From Streptomyces sp. DH37 (GTDB taxonomy: Bacteria; Actinomycetota; Actinomycetes; Streptomycetales; Streptomycetaceae), in NCBI RefSeq assembly GCF_029813835.1, contig NZ_JARVKV010000007.1:104270-168269 (forward strand): a stretch of DNA of 64,000 nucleotides, in the 5' to 3' direction. The position numbers and the translations under genes are program-made. Position 1 is the stretch's first letter. Each line of letters opens with the position of its first letter. The notes beneath the pieces are model-generated. The model saw only the letters and a list, made by a program, of their open reading frames with translations, made no database searches and was not told where the DNA came from. Below are positions 22,940 through 30,925 of the stretch, in pieces.

Positions 22940-23723
22940 GGACGTCCCCGGGCTCACCCTCCCAGAAGCGGAAGTAGTCCTGCCCGTAGGCGATCTCCTG
23001 CCAGGACACGCCCAGCGCCGCCGTCACGGCGTCGACGCCCTCCCAGAACACGGCGTTGACCTCCGGGATCCACAGGCAGGCGAAGACCGCGAGCAGGCCG
23101 AAGGGCGCGAAGGGCTCCACCTGCCGCCGGACCCCCGGCGACAGCCACGGTTCCAGGACGCCGTAGCCGTCCAGCCCGGGCACGGGCAGGAAGTTGAGGA
23201 TCGCGGCCGTGACCTGGAGCATCGCCAGGAAGGCCACGGCGCAGCGGAACGCGACCGGTGCGCCGTCCATCAGACCCAGGAGGAACGGCGCGGCCAGCGC
23301 CAGGGCGAGGGCGGCGTTGACCAGCGGCCCGGCCGCCGAGACCAGGCTGTGCTTCAGTCGGCCCCGGATGCGGTCGCGCTCGATGAACACCGCGCCGCCG
23401 GGCAGCCCGATGCCGCCCATGATCACGAAGAGCACGGGAAGGACGACGCTCAGCAGCGCGTGGGTGTACTTGAGCGGGTTCAGGGTGAGGTAGCCCTTGG
23501 CCCCGACCGAGATGTCGCCGCCGTGCAGCGCGGTGCGCGCGTGCGCGTACTCGTGCAGGCACAGCGAGACGATCCACGCCGAGACGACGAAGAAGAACAC
23601 CGCGACGCCGGTGTTCGCCGCGTAGTCCGTCCACACGCCCCAGGCCGACACCCCCATCACGGTGACGAGCCCGAGGAACACGGGACTGACCTGTCTGCCT
23701 GTGCGGGTGCCGGTCGCGCTCAT
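22926..23723 (-). CDS. Site-2 protease-like (M50) membrane metalloprotease
   Basis: ATG 23723 gives 265 residues with about six membrane segments. The zinc motif HEYAH lies at about residues 58-62 (SLCLHEYAHARTALHGGD) and the third ligand region as FLPVPGLDGYGVLEPW (NxxPxxxLDG). GGAVFIERDRIRGRLKHSLVSAAGPLVNAALALALA is typical of the S2P/SpoIVFB-like M50B group in actinobacteria (shown here as one continuous region in residues 109-144). Such enzymes cleave membrane substrates, for example anti-sigma factors. No substrate gene is adjacent. Confidence 0.87.
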   Translation of the reverse strand: MSATGTRTGRQVSPVFLGLVTVMGVSAWGVWTDYAANTGVAVFFFVVSAWIVSLCLHEYAHARTALHGGDISVGAKGYLTLNPLKYTHALLSVVLPVLFVIMGGIGLPGGAVFIERDRIRGRLKHSLVSAAGPLVNAALALALAAPFLLGLMDGAPVAFRCAVAFLAMLQVTAAILNFLPVPGLDGYGVLEPWLSPGVRRQVEPFAPFGLLAVFACLWIPEVNAVFWEGVDAVTAALGVSWQEIAYGQDYFRFWEGEPGDVLIPR

Positions 23724-23797
23724 GGGGCCCGACCGTACCCGGCGCGGTCTCCGGGGCGCGAGCCCGGTGCCCGCCGGCGCCCGTGCCCCGGCCGGTG

Positions 23798-24268
23798 CTA
23801 CGCCGTGCCGCCGACGTCGATGGTGCGCCGCTTGCCCTGGGCCGACTTCGGGATGCGCACCGTGAGCACCCCGTCGGCCAGGTCGGCGGTCACCGCGTCG
23901 TCGTCGATGTCGTGCGGGACCATGGTGCGGTAGGAGAACCGCCCGGTCCGGCGGCTGAGCACCTTCCCGTGGTGCTCCTCCCGGAGTCCGCCGGTGATGT
24001 GCAGCTCGTTGGCGTCCAGCTCCACCGTCACGTTCTCGCGCGGGATGCCGGGCAGCTCGGCCCGCACCAGGTAGGCGTCCTCGGCCTCCTCCTCCTCGAC
24101 CAGGGGCACCCAGGGCCGCTCGCCGGCGGGCGCCGTGCCCTGCTGGAAGAACCGGCCCACCTCGGACCACAGGTTCTCGAACTCGCTGCGCGGGTCGTGC
24201 CGGCCCCAGCCCTGCTGGTGCCGTGCCGGGCGCTGGGCGCCCTCTCCCCGCCGTACTGGCATCTTCAC
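23798..24268 (-). CDS. Hsp20 (alpha-crystallin) small heat-shock protein
   Basis: GTG 24268 has GGAGGGAG eight bases upstream and is preferred to the ATG six bases later. The 156-residue protein has an N-terminal arm (FENLWSEVGRFF), then the alpha-crystallin domain from about 62 to 150: PLVEEEEAEDAYLVRAELPG, VELDANELHITGG and the GVL motif ADGVLTVRIPKS. It binds unfolding proteins to prevent aggregation. Streptomyces hsp18 genes are controlled by RheA, but no regulator or clear operator is visible here. Confidence 0.92.
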   Translation of the reverse strand: MKMPVRRGEGAQRPARHQQGWGRHDPRSEFENLWSEVGRFFQQGTAPAGERPWVPLVEEEEAEDAYLVRAELPGIPRENVTVELDANELHITGGLREEHHGKVLSRRTGRFSYRTMVPHDIDDDAVTADLADGVLTVRIPKSAQGKRRTIDVGGTA

Positions 24269-24366
24269 GGCCGCGTCTCCCTCCTCGTCGTGGCCGGTCG
24301 TGCACAGGGGCGGGTATCCGGGCGGGAGGTGTCGTAACGGGCCGGCGGCGGCTGCCCGCACGCGGC

Positions 24367-24413
24367 CGACGGCCCGCCGGCAGGGCTGGGGGAAGGCTGC
24401 CGGCGGGCCGTCG
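24367..24413 (-). terminator. Terminator downstream of panB
   Basis: A perfect 17-bp stem (CGACGGCCCGCCGGCAG with its complement) and a 13-base loop begin 52 bp past the panB stop on the minus strand, ahead of the Hsp20 gene. Confidence 0.75.
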
Positions 24414-24464
24414 CGGGGTGACCGCAGGCGGCGGCCGGTGGGGGAGGCCGGCCGCCGCCACCGG

Positions 24465-25328
24465 TCAGTGGAAGGTGTGCTCCTCGGCGGGGAAGGCGGA
24501 GCCGACCACGTCCTGCGCGAACTCCTTCGCCGCGTCGCCGAGGGTCTCGCGCAGCCGCGCGTACCGCTGGACGAAGCGCGGCATCCGGCCGGCCGTCATG
24601 CCCGCCATGTCCGTCCAGACCAGCACCTGCGCGTCGCACTCGGGACCGGCGCCGATGCCGACGGTCGGGATGCTCAGGGAGCGGGTGACCTCGGCGGCCA
24701 GCTCGGCCGGGACCAGCTCCAGGACGAGCGCGAAGGCGCCCGCGTCCTGGGCGGCCTTGGCGTCGCGCAGCAGCCGGTGGGCCGCCTCGTCGCCGCGGCC
24801 CTGGACGTAGTAGCCGCCCAGCGCGTTGACCGACTGCGGGGTCAGGCCCAGGTGGGACATCACGGGGATGCCGGAGCGCACGAGCAGCTCGGTCTGGGCC
24901 AGCGACCGCTCGCCGCCCTCCAGCTTCACCGCGCCCACACCGGCCTCCTTCACCAGCCGGGTGGCGTTGCGCAGGGCCTGGACGGGGCCCTCCTGGTACG
25001 AGCCGAAGGGGAGGTCGCCGACGATCAGCGCCCGCCGGGTGCCGCGTACGACGGCGGCGGACATCATGGTCATCTCGTCCATGGTGACGGGCACGGTGCT
25101 GTCGTAGCCGAGGTGGCAGTTGCCCGCCGAGTCCCCGACGAGCAGGACGGGGATGCCCGCCTCGTCGAAGACCGACGCGGTCATCGCGTCGTACGCGGTG
25201 AGCATGGGCCACCTCTCGCCGCGCTCCTTGGCGGCGGCCAGGTCCCTCACGGTGATGCGTCGCTGCTGCGTTCCGCCGTACAGCGCCTTGCTGCTGCTGT
25301 CGGCCGCCTGCTGCTGGGCATGCGTCAT
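24465..25328 (-). CDS. panB: 3-methyl-2-oxobutanoate hydroxymethyltransferase
   Basis: The 287-residue enzyme has a Gln/Ser-rich start and then the PanB core: [35 protein letters not shown] with metal-binding Asp, [22 protein letters not shown] with Lys/Glu, [20 protein letters not shown], and [20 protein letters not shown]. It adds a hydroxymethyl group from 5,10-methylene-THF to 2-oxoisovalerate, the first committed step of pantothenate and hence CoA synthesis. The gene is divergent from a DHA2 exporter. Full length for the family. Confidence 0.96.
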   Translation of the reverse strand: MTHAQQQAADSSSKALYGGTQQRRITVRDLAAAKERGERWPMLTAYDAMTASVFDEAGIPVLLVGDSAGNCHLGYDSTVPVTMDEMTMMSAAVVRGTRRALIVGDLPFGSYQEGPVQALRNATRLVKEAGVGAVKLEGGERSLAQTELLVRSGIPVMSHLGLTPQSVNALGGYYVQGRGDEAAHRLLRDAKAAQDAGAFALVLELVPAELAAEVTRSLSIPTVGIGAGPECDAQVLVWTDMAGMTAGRMPRFVQRYARLRETLGDAAKEFAQDVVGSAFPAEEHTFH

Positions 25329-25474
25329 TGCGCCGGCTCCTGTGTTCGTCGTCTCGAGGCGCCCTCACGGCGTCCCCGGATCCTCGTCCATGGTGGCACT
25401 CCGGCGGGGCGGGAGGGAAGGGGGGCCGCCGCGGCTCACGGGTTTCCCGGGCGCGGCGCCGGGATGTCGCGCAG

Positions 25475-25497
25475 CGATACGAGACGGGTCCGTATCG
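25475..25497. promoter_or_regulatory. Operator-like inverted repeat for DHA2 exporter / TetR pair
   Basis: CGATACG (25475-25481) and CGTATCG (25491-25497) form perfect 7-bp arms around a 9-base spacer. The repeat ends 9 bp before a -10-like TATGCT (25507-25512), so a bound repressor would cover the promoter. The TetR gene translationally coupled to the exporter is the obvious candidate. Confidence 0.65.
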
Positions 25498-25519
25498 TAA
25501 GTGCCCTATGCTGGGCCGC

Positions 25520-27172
25520 ATGAGCGCAGCGAGCCCCGCACCAGCCCATCCGCCGGTACCGGAGGCCGTCCACCGCCGGCGATGGGCGATCCTGGCCGTC
25601 CTGATGTTCAGCCTGCTGATCGTCGTGCTGGACAACTCGATCCTCAACGTCGCGATGAAGACCATCGCCACCCCGGCCCCCACCGGCCTCGGCGCCACCC
25701 AGAGCCAGCTGGAGTGGGCGATCAACTCCTACACGCTCGTCTTCGCGGGGCTGCTGTTCACCTCGGGCCTGCTGGGCGACCGCTACGGGCGCAAGCGGGT
25801 GCTGCTGGCCGGGCTGGCGCTGTTCGGCGTCGGCTCGGTGCTCGCCGGGCTGTCCGACTCGCCCGCCGAACTCATCGCGTTCCGCGCGCTGATGGGCTTC
25901 GGCGGCGCCTTCGTGATGCCCGCGACCCTCGCCATCCTGATGAACGTCTTCGACCGCGACGAGCAGCCCAGGGCCATAGGGATCTGGGCCGCCGGCGTCG
26001 GTCTGGCCATCGCCATAGGGCCGATCACCGGGGGCGTGCTGCTGGAGCACTTCTGGTGGGGCTCGGTCTTCATGGTCAACGTGCCCATCGTGATCACCGC
26101 GCTGATCGCGATGGCGCTGCTGGTCCCGGAGTCGAAGGACCCGGCTCCCGGCCGCCCGGACCCCCTGGGCGTGCTGCTGTCGGTCGTCGGCCTGGTGCTG
26201 CTGGTCTACGGCATCATCAAGGGCGGCCAGCTCGCCGACTTCACCGACCCCGAGGTGCTGCTCACGGTGGGCGGCGGCATCGCCGTCCTGGCCGGCTTCG
26301 TGCTCCACGAGAAGCGCAGCGACCACCCGGCCCTGGACATCGGCCACTTCCGCGACCCCGCCTTCTCGGCCGCCGTCGCCGCCGTCGCGCTGGTCTTCTT
26401 CGCGCTGATGGGCGTGACGTTCTTCATGGTCTTCTACACCCAGAGCGTGCGCGGCTACACCCCGTTCCAGACCGGACTGCTGCTGCTGCCGCTGGCCGTC
26501 GCGCAACTGGTCTTCGCCCCCCGGGCCCGGCTGGCCGTCGAGCGCTTCGGCGCCCGCGCCACCTGCACGGGCGGCATGCTGGTGATCGCCGCCACCATGG
26601 CGTCGTTCCTGCTGCTGGACACCGGCACCCCGATCTGGATCCTGGAGGTGCTCTTCTTCCTCCAGGGCGCCGGGATGGCGCACATCATGCCGCCCGTCAC
26701 CGTCACGATCATGCAGTCGCTGCCGCGGCGGAAGGCGGGCTCCGGCTCGGCGGTCAACAACATCTTCCGGCAGGTCGGCGGCGCGCTGGGGGTCGCGGTG
26801 CTGGGCTCGCTGCTCTCCACGGCCTACCGCGGCCGCATCGAGGACGAGCTGGCCCGCGTGCCCGGCCTGTCCGAGGGCGCGCGCCACGCGGCGGGCGAGT
26901 CCATCGAGGCCACCCGGGCGCTGGCGGAGCGGATGGGCCCGGCGGGCCGCGCCCTGGCGGAGCGGGCCGACGAGGCGTTCGTCCACGCCATGCACGTCAC
27001 GGTCGTGGGCTCCGCCGCCGTCGCCCTGCTCGGCGCGGCCGTCGTCGCGCTCTTCCTGCCGGGCCGGCGGGGAGCGCCGGACGGCGAGGGCGTGAAGGGC
27101 GCGGGGGTGCCCGGACCGGGGCGCGGACGCGACTCCTCCCCGGAGGCGGCGGAGGCGGAGGCGGAACGGTGA
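25520..27172 (+). CDS. DHA2-family (14-helix) drug efflux MFS transporter
   Basis: ATG 25520 is 7 bases after TATGCT, fitting a leaderless transcript; ATG 25508 lies inside that box and is less likely. The 550-residue protein has 14 predicted helices. Motif A is [20 protein letters not shown], the antiporter motif C region [19 protein letters not shown], and the helix 1 motif [13 protein letters not shown] is typical of EmrB/QacA proton-coupled exporters. A hydrophilic Gly-rich tail follows the last helix. Its stop overlaps the TetR start by 4 bp, and an operator-like repeat lies upstream, giving a self-regulated export module. Confidence 0.92.
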   Translation: MSAASPAPAHPPVPEAVHRRRWAILAVLMFSLLIVVLDNSILNVAMKTIATPAPTGLGATQSQLEWAINSYTLVFAGLLFTSGLLGDRYGRKRVLLAGLALFGVGSVLAGLSDSPAELIAFRALMGFGGAFVMPATLAILMNVFDRDEQPRAIGIWAAGVGLAIAIGPITGGVLLEHFWWGSVFMVNVPIVITALIAMALLVPESKDPAPGRPDPLGVLLSVVGLVLLVYGIIKGGQLADFTDPEVLLTVGGGIAVLAGFVLHEKRSDHPALDIGHFRDPAFSAAVAAVALVFFALMGVTFFMVFYTQSVRGYTPFQTGLLLLPLAVAQLVFAPRARLAVERFGARATCTGGMLVIAATMASFLLLDTGTPIWILEVLFFLQGAGMAHIMPPVTVTIMQSLPRRKAGSGSAVNNIFRQVGGALGVAVLGSLLSTAYRGRIEDELARVPGLSEGARHAAGESIEATRALAERMGPAGRALAERADEAFVHAMHVTVVGSAAVALLGAAVVALFLPGRRGAPDGEGVKGAGVPGPGRGRDSSPEAAEAEAER

Positions 27173-27786
27173 CCGGGACCGGGGCCGAGGCCGGGGCGGC
27201 GCGCACCGTGCGGGGCAGGCCGCGCAGCGCCGCCGCCGACCGGGCGATCATCGAGGCCGTCCTGCGGCTGCTGGAGCGGGGGGTCGGCGTCGACGCGCTG
27301 TCCATGGAGGGCATCGCCCGCGAGGCGGGCGTGGGCAAGGCGACCGTCTACCGCCGCTGGCCCGGCAAGGACGCCCTGCTGCTGGACGTCATGCGCACCC
27401 TGGACGAGCCCCCGGCCGAGGTGCGCGGCGAGTCCGTGCGGGACGACCTGGTGGAGTTCCTGGAGCGGCTGCGGCGGCGCGGCCTGGCCAAGCGGGACTC
27501 CGCGCTGCTGCGCACCATGATGAGCCACTTCCACAGCCGTCCGCGGCTGTGGCAGGAGTACCACGACACCGTGATCAGCGCCCGGCGCGAGCTGCTGCAC
27601 ACGGTGCTGCGGCGCGGCATGGCCGAGGGCGAGATCCGCACCGACCTGGACGTGGAGCTGCTGGGCGACCTGTTCGTCGGGCCGATGCTCTCGCGGGCGC
27701 TGCTGCACGAGTGGAGGGAACTGCCCGAGGGGCTGGCGGAGCAGATCGTGGACGGGGTGCTGGACGGCGCCCGCCCGCGCCCCTGA
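27169..27786 (+). CDS. TetR-family repressor of adjacent exporter
   Basis: GTG 27169 overlaps the exporter stop (GTGA); the product has 205 residues. The TetR DNA-binding domain is at about 15-65: [41 protein letters not shown] and the [11 protein letters not shown] helix. The C-terminal ligand domain (about 75-200) includes [19 protein letters not shown], resembling the TetR_C 11/16 groups. It most likely represses its own operon through the inverted repeat at 25475-25497 and releases it on binding an exported compound. Ligand unknown. Confidence 0.9.
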   Translation: MTGTGAEAGAARTVRGRPRSAAADRAIIEAVLRLLERGVGVDALSMEGIAREAGVGKATVYRRWPGKDALLLDVMRTLDEPPAEVRGESVRDDLVEFLERLRRRGLAKRDSALLRTMMSHFHSRPRLWQEYHDTVISARRELLHTVLRRGMAEGEIRTDLDVELLGDLFVGPMLSRALLHEWRELPEGLAEQIVDGVLDGARPRP

Positions 27787-27797
27787 CCCCTCCGCAC

Positions 27798-27875
27798 GGG
27801 TTTCCGGGGGTTCCCGGGGGTCCCGTAGGTTCCCGGGATTCTCGGGGGTTTCCGGGTTTCCCGGGGTTTCCCCCG
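27798..27875. repeat. Degenerate GGTTTCCCGGG-like repeat tract
   Basis: Between the TetR stop and the next gene, variants of GTTTCCCGGGG recur about six times in 78 bp (for example TTTCCGGGGG, TTCCCGGGGG, TTTCCCGGGG). The tract can fold into alternative hairpins, perhaps serving as a terminator. The remaining 28 kb-side gap to 28134 shows no gene. Confidence 0.55.
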
Positions 27876-28134
27876 TTCCGCGGCGTTCGGCCCGATCCGG
27901 TCGCCGTGCGCGCATGCGGGTCCTCACGCCGTGCCGGAATGTGCGTGTTTCGTTACAGTGACGGGGTGTTGCCGGGAGGTCAGGAACCCGCCGCCGGACC
28001 GCGTTCGTCCTGGCAGACGTACAGGCGTACGGGTCGCCCGGTGCGGGCCCGGTACGCCCAGCAGGCAAGACCGGCCGCCACCCGGAACGCCGGAACCGGA
28101 TGGCGGCCGCGATGACGGTGAGTGAGGACGGCGG

Positions 28135-29181
28135 ATGGCACGGGCGCACATGACGGAGGCGGAGTCGGAGACGGCACGGGAGGAGGCGGACCGGCGGCCC
28201 GGACCCGCCCCCTCCGCCGCCGCCCGGTTCCGGCACGCGATCGCCCGGCTGGGCGGCGAGGGCCGGTGGCGGCGCGGCTGGGTGCTCGCGCTGTTCTCCG
28301 TGCTGATCGCGCTGCTGATGGCACTGCACTCCCGCGTGCCCAACCGGGTCGGCAACCTGGGCAGCCTGCTGGAGACCTTCCTGCCGTGGGTCGGCCTGGC
28401 CGTCCCGCTGCTGCTCCTGGCCGCCCTGCTGCGCCGCTCGGCCACCGCGCTGGTGGCGCTGCTGCTGCCCGCGGTGGTCTGGGTGGACCTGTTCGGCGGC
28501 CTGATCACCGACAAGCGCGGCACCGGCGGCGATCTGACGGTCGTCACCCACAACGTCAACGCCGACAACCCCGACCCGGCCGGCACGGCACGGCGGCTGG
28601 CGGAGAGCGGCGCCGAGGTGGTGGCCCTCCAGGAACTGCCGGGCCGCTCGGTGGCGGCGTACGAGGAGGCGCTGGCGGAGGCCTATCCCCACCACACGGT
28701 GCAGGGCACGGTCGGGCTGTGGAGCAGGTACCCGATCGACGACGCCAGGCCGGTGGACATCGGGATCGGCTGGACGCGCGCCATGCGCGCGACCGTCGCC
28801 ACGCCGCGCGGGGAGGTCGCCGTCTACGGCGCGCACCTGCCGTCGGTGCGGGTGAAGTTCGAGGCGGGGTTCACCGCCCGCCAGCGCGATGTCGCCGCCG
28901 ACCTGCTGGGCGAGGCCATCGTGGCGGAGCCCATCGGGCGGGTGGTGCTGCTCGGGGACCTCAACGGGACGATGAACGACCGCGCGCTGGCGTCCGTCAC
29001 CTCCCAGATGCGCTCCACGCAGGGCGCGGCGGGCGACGGCTTCGGGTTCAGTTGGCCCGCGTCGTTCCCGATGGCCCGGATCGACCAGATCATGGTGAAG
29101 GGGGTCGAGCCGGTGTCGTCGTGGTCGCTGCCGCCGACCGGCAGCGACCACCTGCCGCTGGCGGCGTCGGTGCGCTGGTAG
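28135..29181 (+). CDS. Membrane-anchored endonuclease/exonuclease/phosphatase-family protein
   Basis: ATG 28135 follows GAGGACGG; the product has 348 residues. Three hydrophobic segments occupy about 49-125 (WVLALFSVLIALLMALHS, FLPWVGLAVPLLLLAALL, LVALLLPAVVWVDLFGGL). The EEP domain follows from about 137: VVTHNVNADNPDPAGTARRL, VVALQELPGRS with catalytic Glu, YGAHLPSVRV, LLGDLNGTMND with Asp-x-Asn, RIDQIMV and GSDHLPLAA with the final Asp-His pair. All EEP catalytic motifs are present, so hydrolysis of a phosphodiester or phosphoester outside the membrane is likely. Substrate could be DNA, phospholipid or inositol phosphate. Confidence 0.85.
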   Translation: MARAHMTEAESETAREEADRRPGPAPSAAARFRHAIARLGGEGRWRRGWVLALFSVLIALLMALHSRVPNRVGNLGSLLETFLPWVGLAVPLLLLAALLRRSATALVALLLPAVVWVDLFGGLITDKRGTGGDLTVVTHNVNADNPDPAGTARRLAESGAEVVALQELPGRSVAAYEEALAEAYPHHTVQGTVGLWSRYPIDDARPVDIGIGWTRAMRATVATPRGEVAVYGAHLPSVRVKFEAGFTARQRDVAADLLGEAIVAEPIGRVVLLGDLNGTMNDRALASVTSQMRSTQGAAGDGFGFSWPASFPMARIDQIMVKGVEPVSSWSLPPTGSDHLPLAASVRW

Positions 29182-29241
29182 GGACCGGGGCCGACAGGGC
29201 TCCGGGACCGGGTACCGGGTATCGGGTTCCGTGATTTCCCG

Positions 29242-29278
29242 GCGGACGGTCCGCCCCGTGCGGGGGCGGGCCGTCCGC
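29242..29278 (+). terminator. Terminator after EEP gene
   Basis: A 16-bp stem with a single G-U pair (GCGGACGGTCCGCCCC against its near-complement at 29263-29278) and a 5-base loop, 60 bp after the EEP stop. Confidence 0.65.
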
Positions 29279-29300
29279 TGCTCGTAGCACGGCCGTCACC

Positions 29301-29325
29301 TATTTGTTTTGTGCCGGAACAAAAA
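29301..29325. promoter_or_regulatory. AT-rich inverted repeat upstream of MFS exporter
   Basis: TATTTGTT and AACAAAAA form an 8-bp inverted repeat with one mismatch around a 9-base centre, 89 bp before the exporter ATG. Its AT-richness stands out sharply from the surroundings and suits an operator (MarR or TetR type) or promoter element. No regulator gene is adjacent. Confidence 0.4.
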
Positions 29326-29413
29326 GGCTGCAAGACTTGGTTCCGTTCGGAGCACACCCGTTCCGTCCCCTTCCCCACCCACGCACCCACCCCTCGCGTC
29401 GAAAGGCTCTCCC

Positions 29414-30673
29414 ATGCCCCTGGCCCTGCTCGCGCTCGCGGTCGCGGCCTTCGGGATCGGCACCACCGAGTTCGTGATGATGGGCCTGCTGCCCAACGTC
29501 GCGGACGACCTGGGCGTCTCCGTGCCCACTGCCGGCCACCTCGTCTCCGCCTACGCCATCGGCGTCGTCATCGGCGCCCCGCTCCTGGCCGCCGTCGGCG
29601 TCCGCGTCCCGCGCAGGCGGATGCTGATCGCCCTGATGGGCCTGTTCACCCTCGGCAACCTCGCCTCCGCCCTCGCCCCCGGATACGGCACGCTCCTGGC
29701 GGGGCGGGTGCTGGCCGGGCTGCCGCACGGCGCGTTCTTCGGCGTCGGCGCGGTCGTCGCCGCCCGCCTGGTGCGGGAGGGGCGGCAGGCGCGTGCCGTG
29801 GCCACGATGTTCCTGGGCCTGACCGTGGCCAACATCATCGGGGTGCCGGGCGGTACCGCGCTGGGCCAGCAACTGGGCTGGCGTGCCACGTTCCTGGTCG
29901 TCACCGTGATCGGGCTGGTCGCGATGGCCGCGCTGGCGGCGCTGGTGCCGCACCTGCCGCTGGAGCGGCGGGACGGCGCCGCCGGTGGTGCCGCCGGCGC
30001 CGTCGGGGAGCTGCGCCGGGAGGTGCGGGCCCTGGGGGACCGGCAGGTGCTGCTGGGACTGCTGACGGCCGTCTTCGGGTTCGCGGGCGTCTTCGCCCTC
30101 TACAGCTACCTCGCGTCGATGGTCACCGAGGTCACGGGCCTGGCCGAGTCGTCGGTGACGGTGGTGCTGGCGCTCTTCGGGGTCGGCATGACGCTGGGGG
30201 CGCTGGCCGCGGGGCCGCTGACCGACCGCGCGCTGCGGCCGACGCTGTACGGATCGCTGGGCGCGCTGGCCCTCGTGCTGGTGGCCTTCCGGTTCACGGT
30301 CCACGTGCCGTGGGCGGCGATGGCGACCGTGGTGGTGATCGGCGCGGTGGGGTTCATGACCACCACGCCGCTGCAGATGCTCGTGATGGAGAAGGCGCGC
30401 CACGCGCCCACGCTCGCCGCGGCCTCCAACCACTCCGCGTTCAACCTCGCCAACGCGGGCGGCGCGTGGGCCGGCGGCACGGCCATCGCGGCCGGCTGGG
30501 GCTGGACGTCCCCGGCGCTGGTGGGCGCCGGGCTGGCGGTGGTGGGCCTGGCGGTCGCCGTGGCGGCGGGCGTGCTGGACCGCGGGGCGTCGCCCGGCCG
30601 GCGGTCGCGGGTGGTGGCTCGTGGGGCGGGTGCCCGTGGGGCGGGTGCCCGGGACGGGGCCGGCGTTCGCTGA
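29414..30673 (+). CDS. MFS exporter, AraJ/chloramphenicol-resistance type
   Basis: ATG 29414 has GAAAGG upstream and gives 419 residues with 12 predicted helices. The start LALAVAAFGIGTTEFVMMGL and LLPNVADDLGVSVPTAGHLV are typical of the DHA1 AraJ/Cml group (sugar or chloramphenicol exporters). Further motifs are GAPLLAAVGVRVPRRRMLIA (motif A region) and GVPGGTALGQQLGWRATFLV (motif C region). The Arg/Gly-rich C-terminal tail contains a repeated RGAGA, encoded by an exact 15-bp duplication (30621-30650). Substrate cannot be deduced; resistance to a phenicol is possible. Confidence 0.87.
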   Translation: MPLALLALAVAAFGIGTTEFVMMGLLPNVADDLGVSVPTAGHLVSAYAIGVVIGAPLLAAVGVRVPRRRMLIALMGLFTLGNLASALAPGYGTLLAGRVLAGLPHGAFFGVGAVVAARLVREGRQARAVATMFLGLTVANIIGVPGGTALGQQLGWRATFLVVTVIGLVAMAALAALVPHLPLERRDGAAGGAAGAVGELRREVRALGDRQVLLGLLTAVFGFAGVFALYSYLASMVTEVTGLAESSVTVVLALFGVGMTLGALAAGPLTDRALRPTLYGSLGALALVLVAFRFTVHVPWAAMATVVVIGAVGFMTTTPLQMLVMEKARHAPTLAAASNHSAFNLANAGGAWAGGTAIAAGWGWTSPALVGAGLAVVGLAVAVAAGVLDRGASPGRRSRVVARGAGARGAGARDGAGVR

Positions 30674-30796
30674 GGTCGGGGCCGGTCCGGGGCGGACGTT
30701 CCGGACGGCGTCGTTCACGGCCGCGGCTGTGGACCGTTTCGTCGCCCGTCAGGTGGCCGCGGACAACGCCCGGGTGCCCGGATCATCCGCCCCGGT

Positions 30797-30836
30797 CCGT
30801 CCCCTCCCGCGGTCGTCCGGGTGCGGGAGGGGACGG
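30797..30836 (+). terminator. Terminator in convergent MFS/nadE gap
   Basis: A perfect 14-bp stem (CCGTCCCCTCCCGC and complement) with a 12-base loop, 123 bp after the exporter stop. Probably serves the plus-strand exporter. Confidence 0.65.
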
Positions 30837-30877
30837 GGGCGCGTCGGACCGGCGCCCGGGGCGTGGAACCGTATGGG

Positions 30878-30908
30878 CGGCGGGCGCACCCGTCGGGTGC
30901 GCCCGCCG
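30878..30908 (-). terminator. nadE terminator
   Basis: A perfect 14-bp stem (CGGCGGGCGCACCC and complement) around a GTC loop, 17 bp beyond the nadE stop on the minus strand. It is compact and very stable and probably works in both directions. Confidence 0.8.
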
Positions 30909-30925
30909 TCGTGGGGGAGCCGGCG

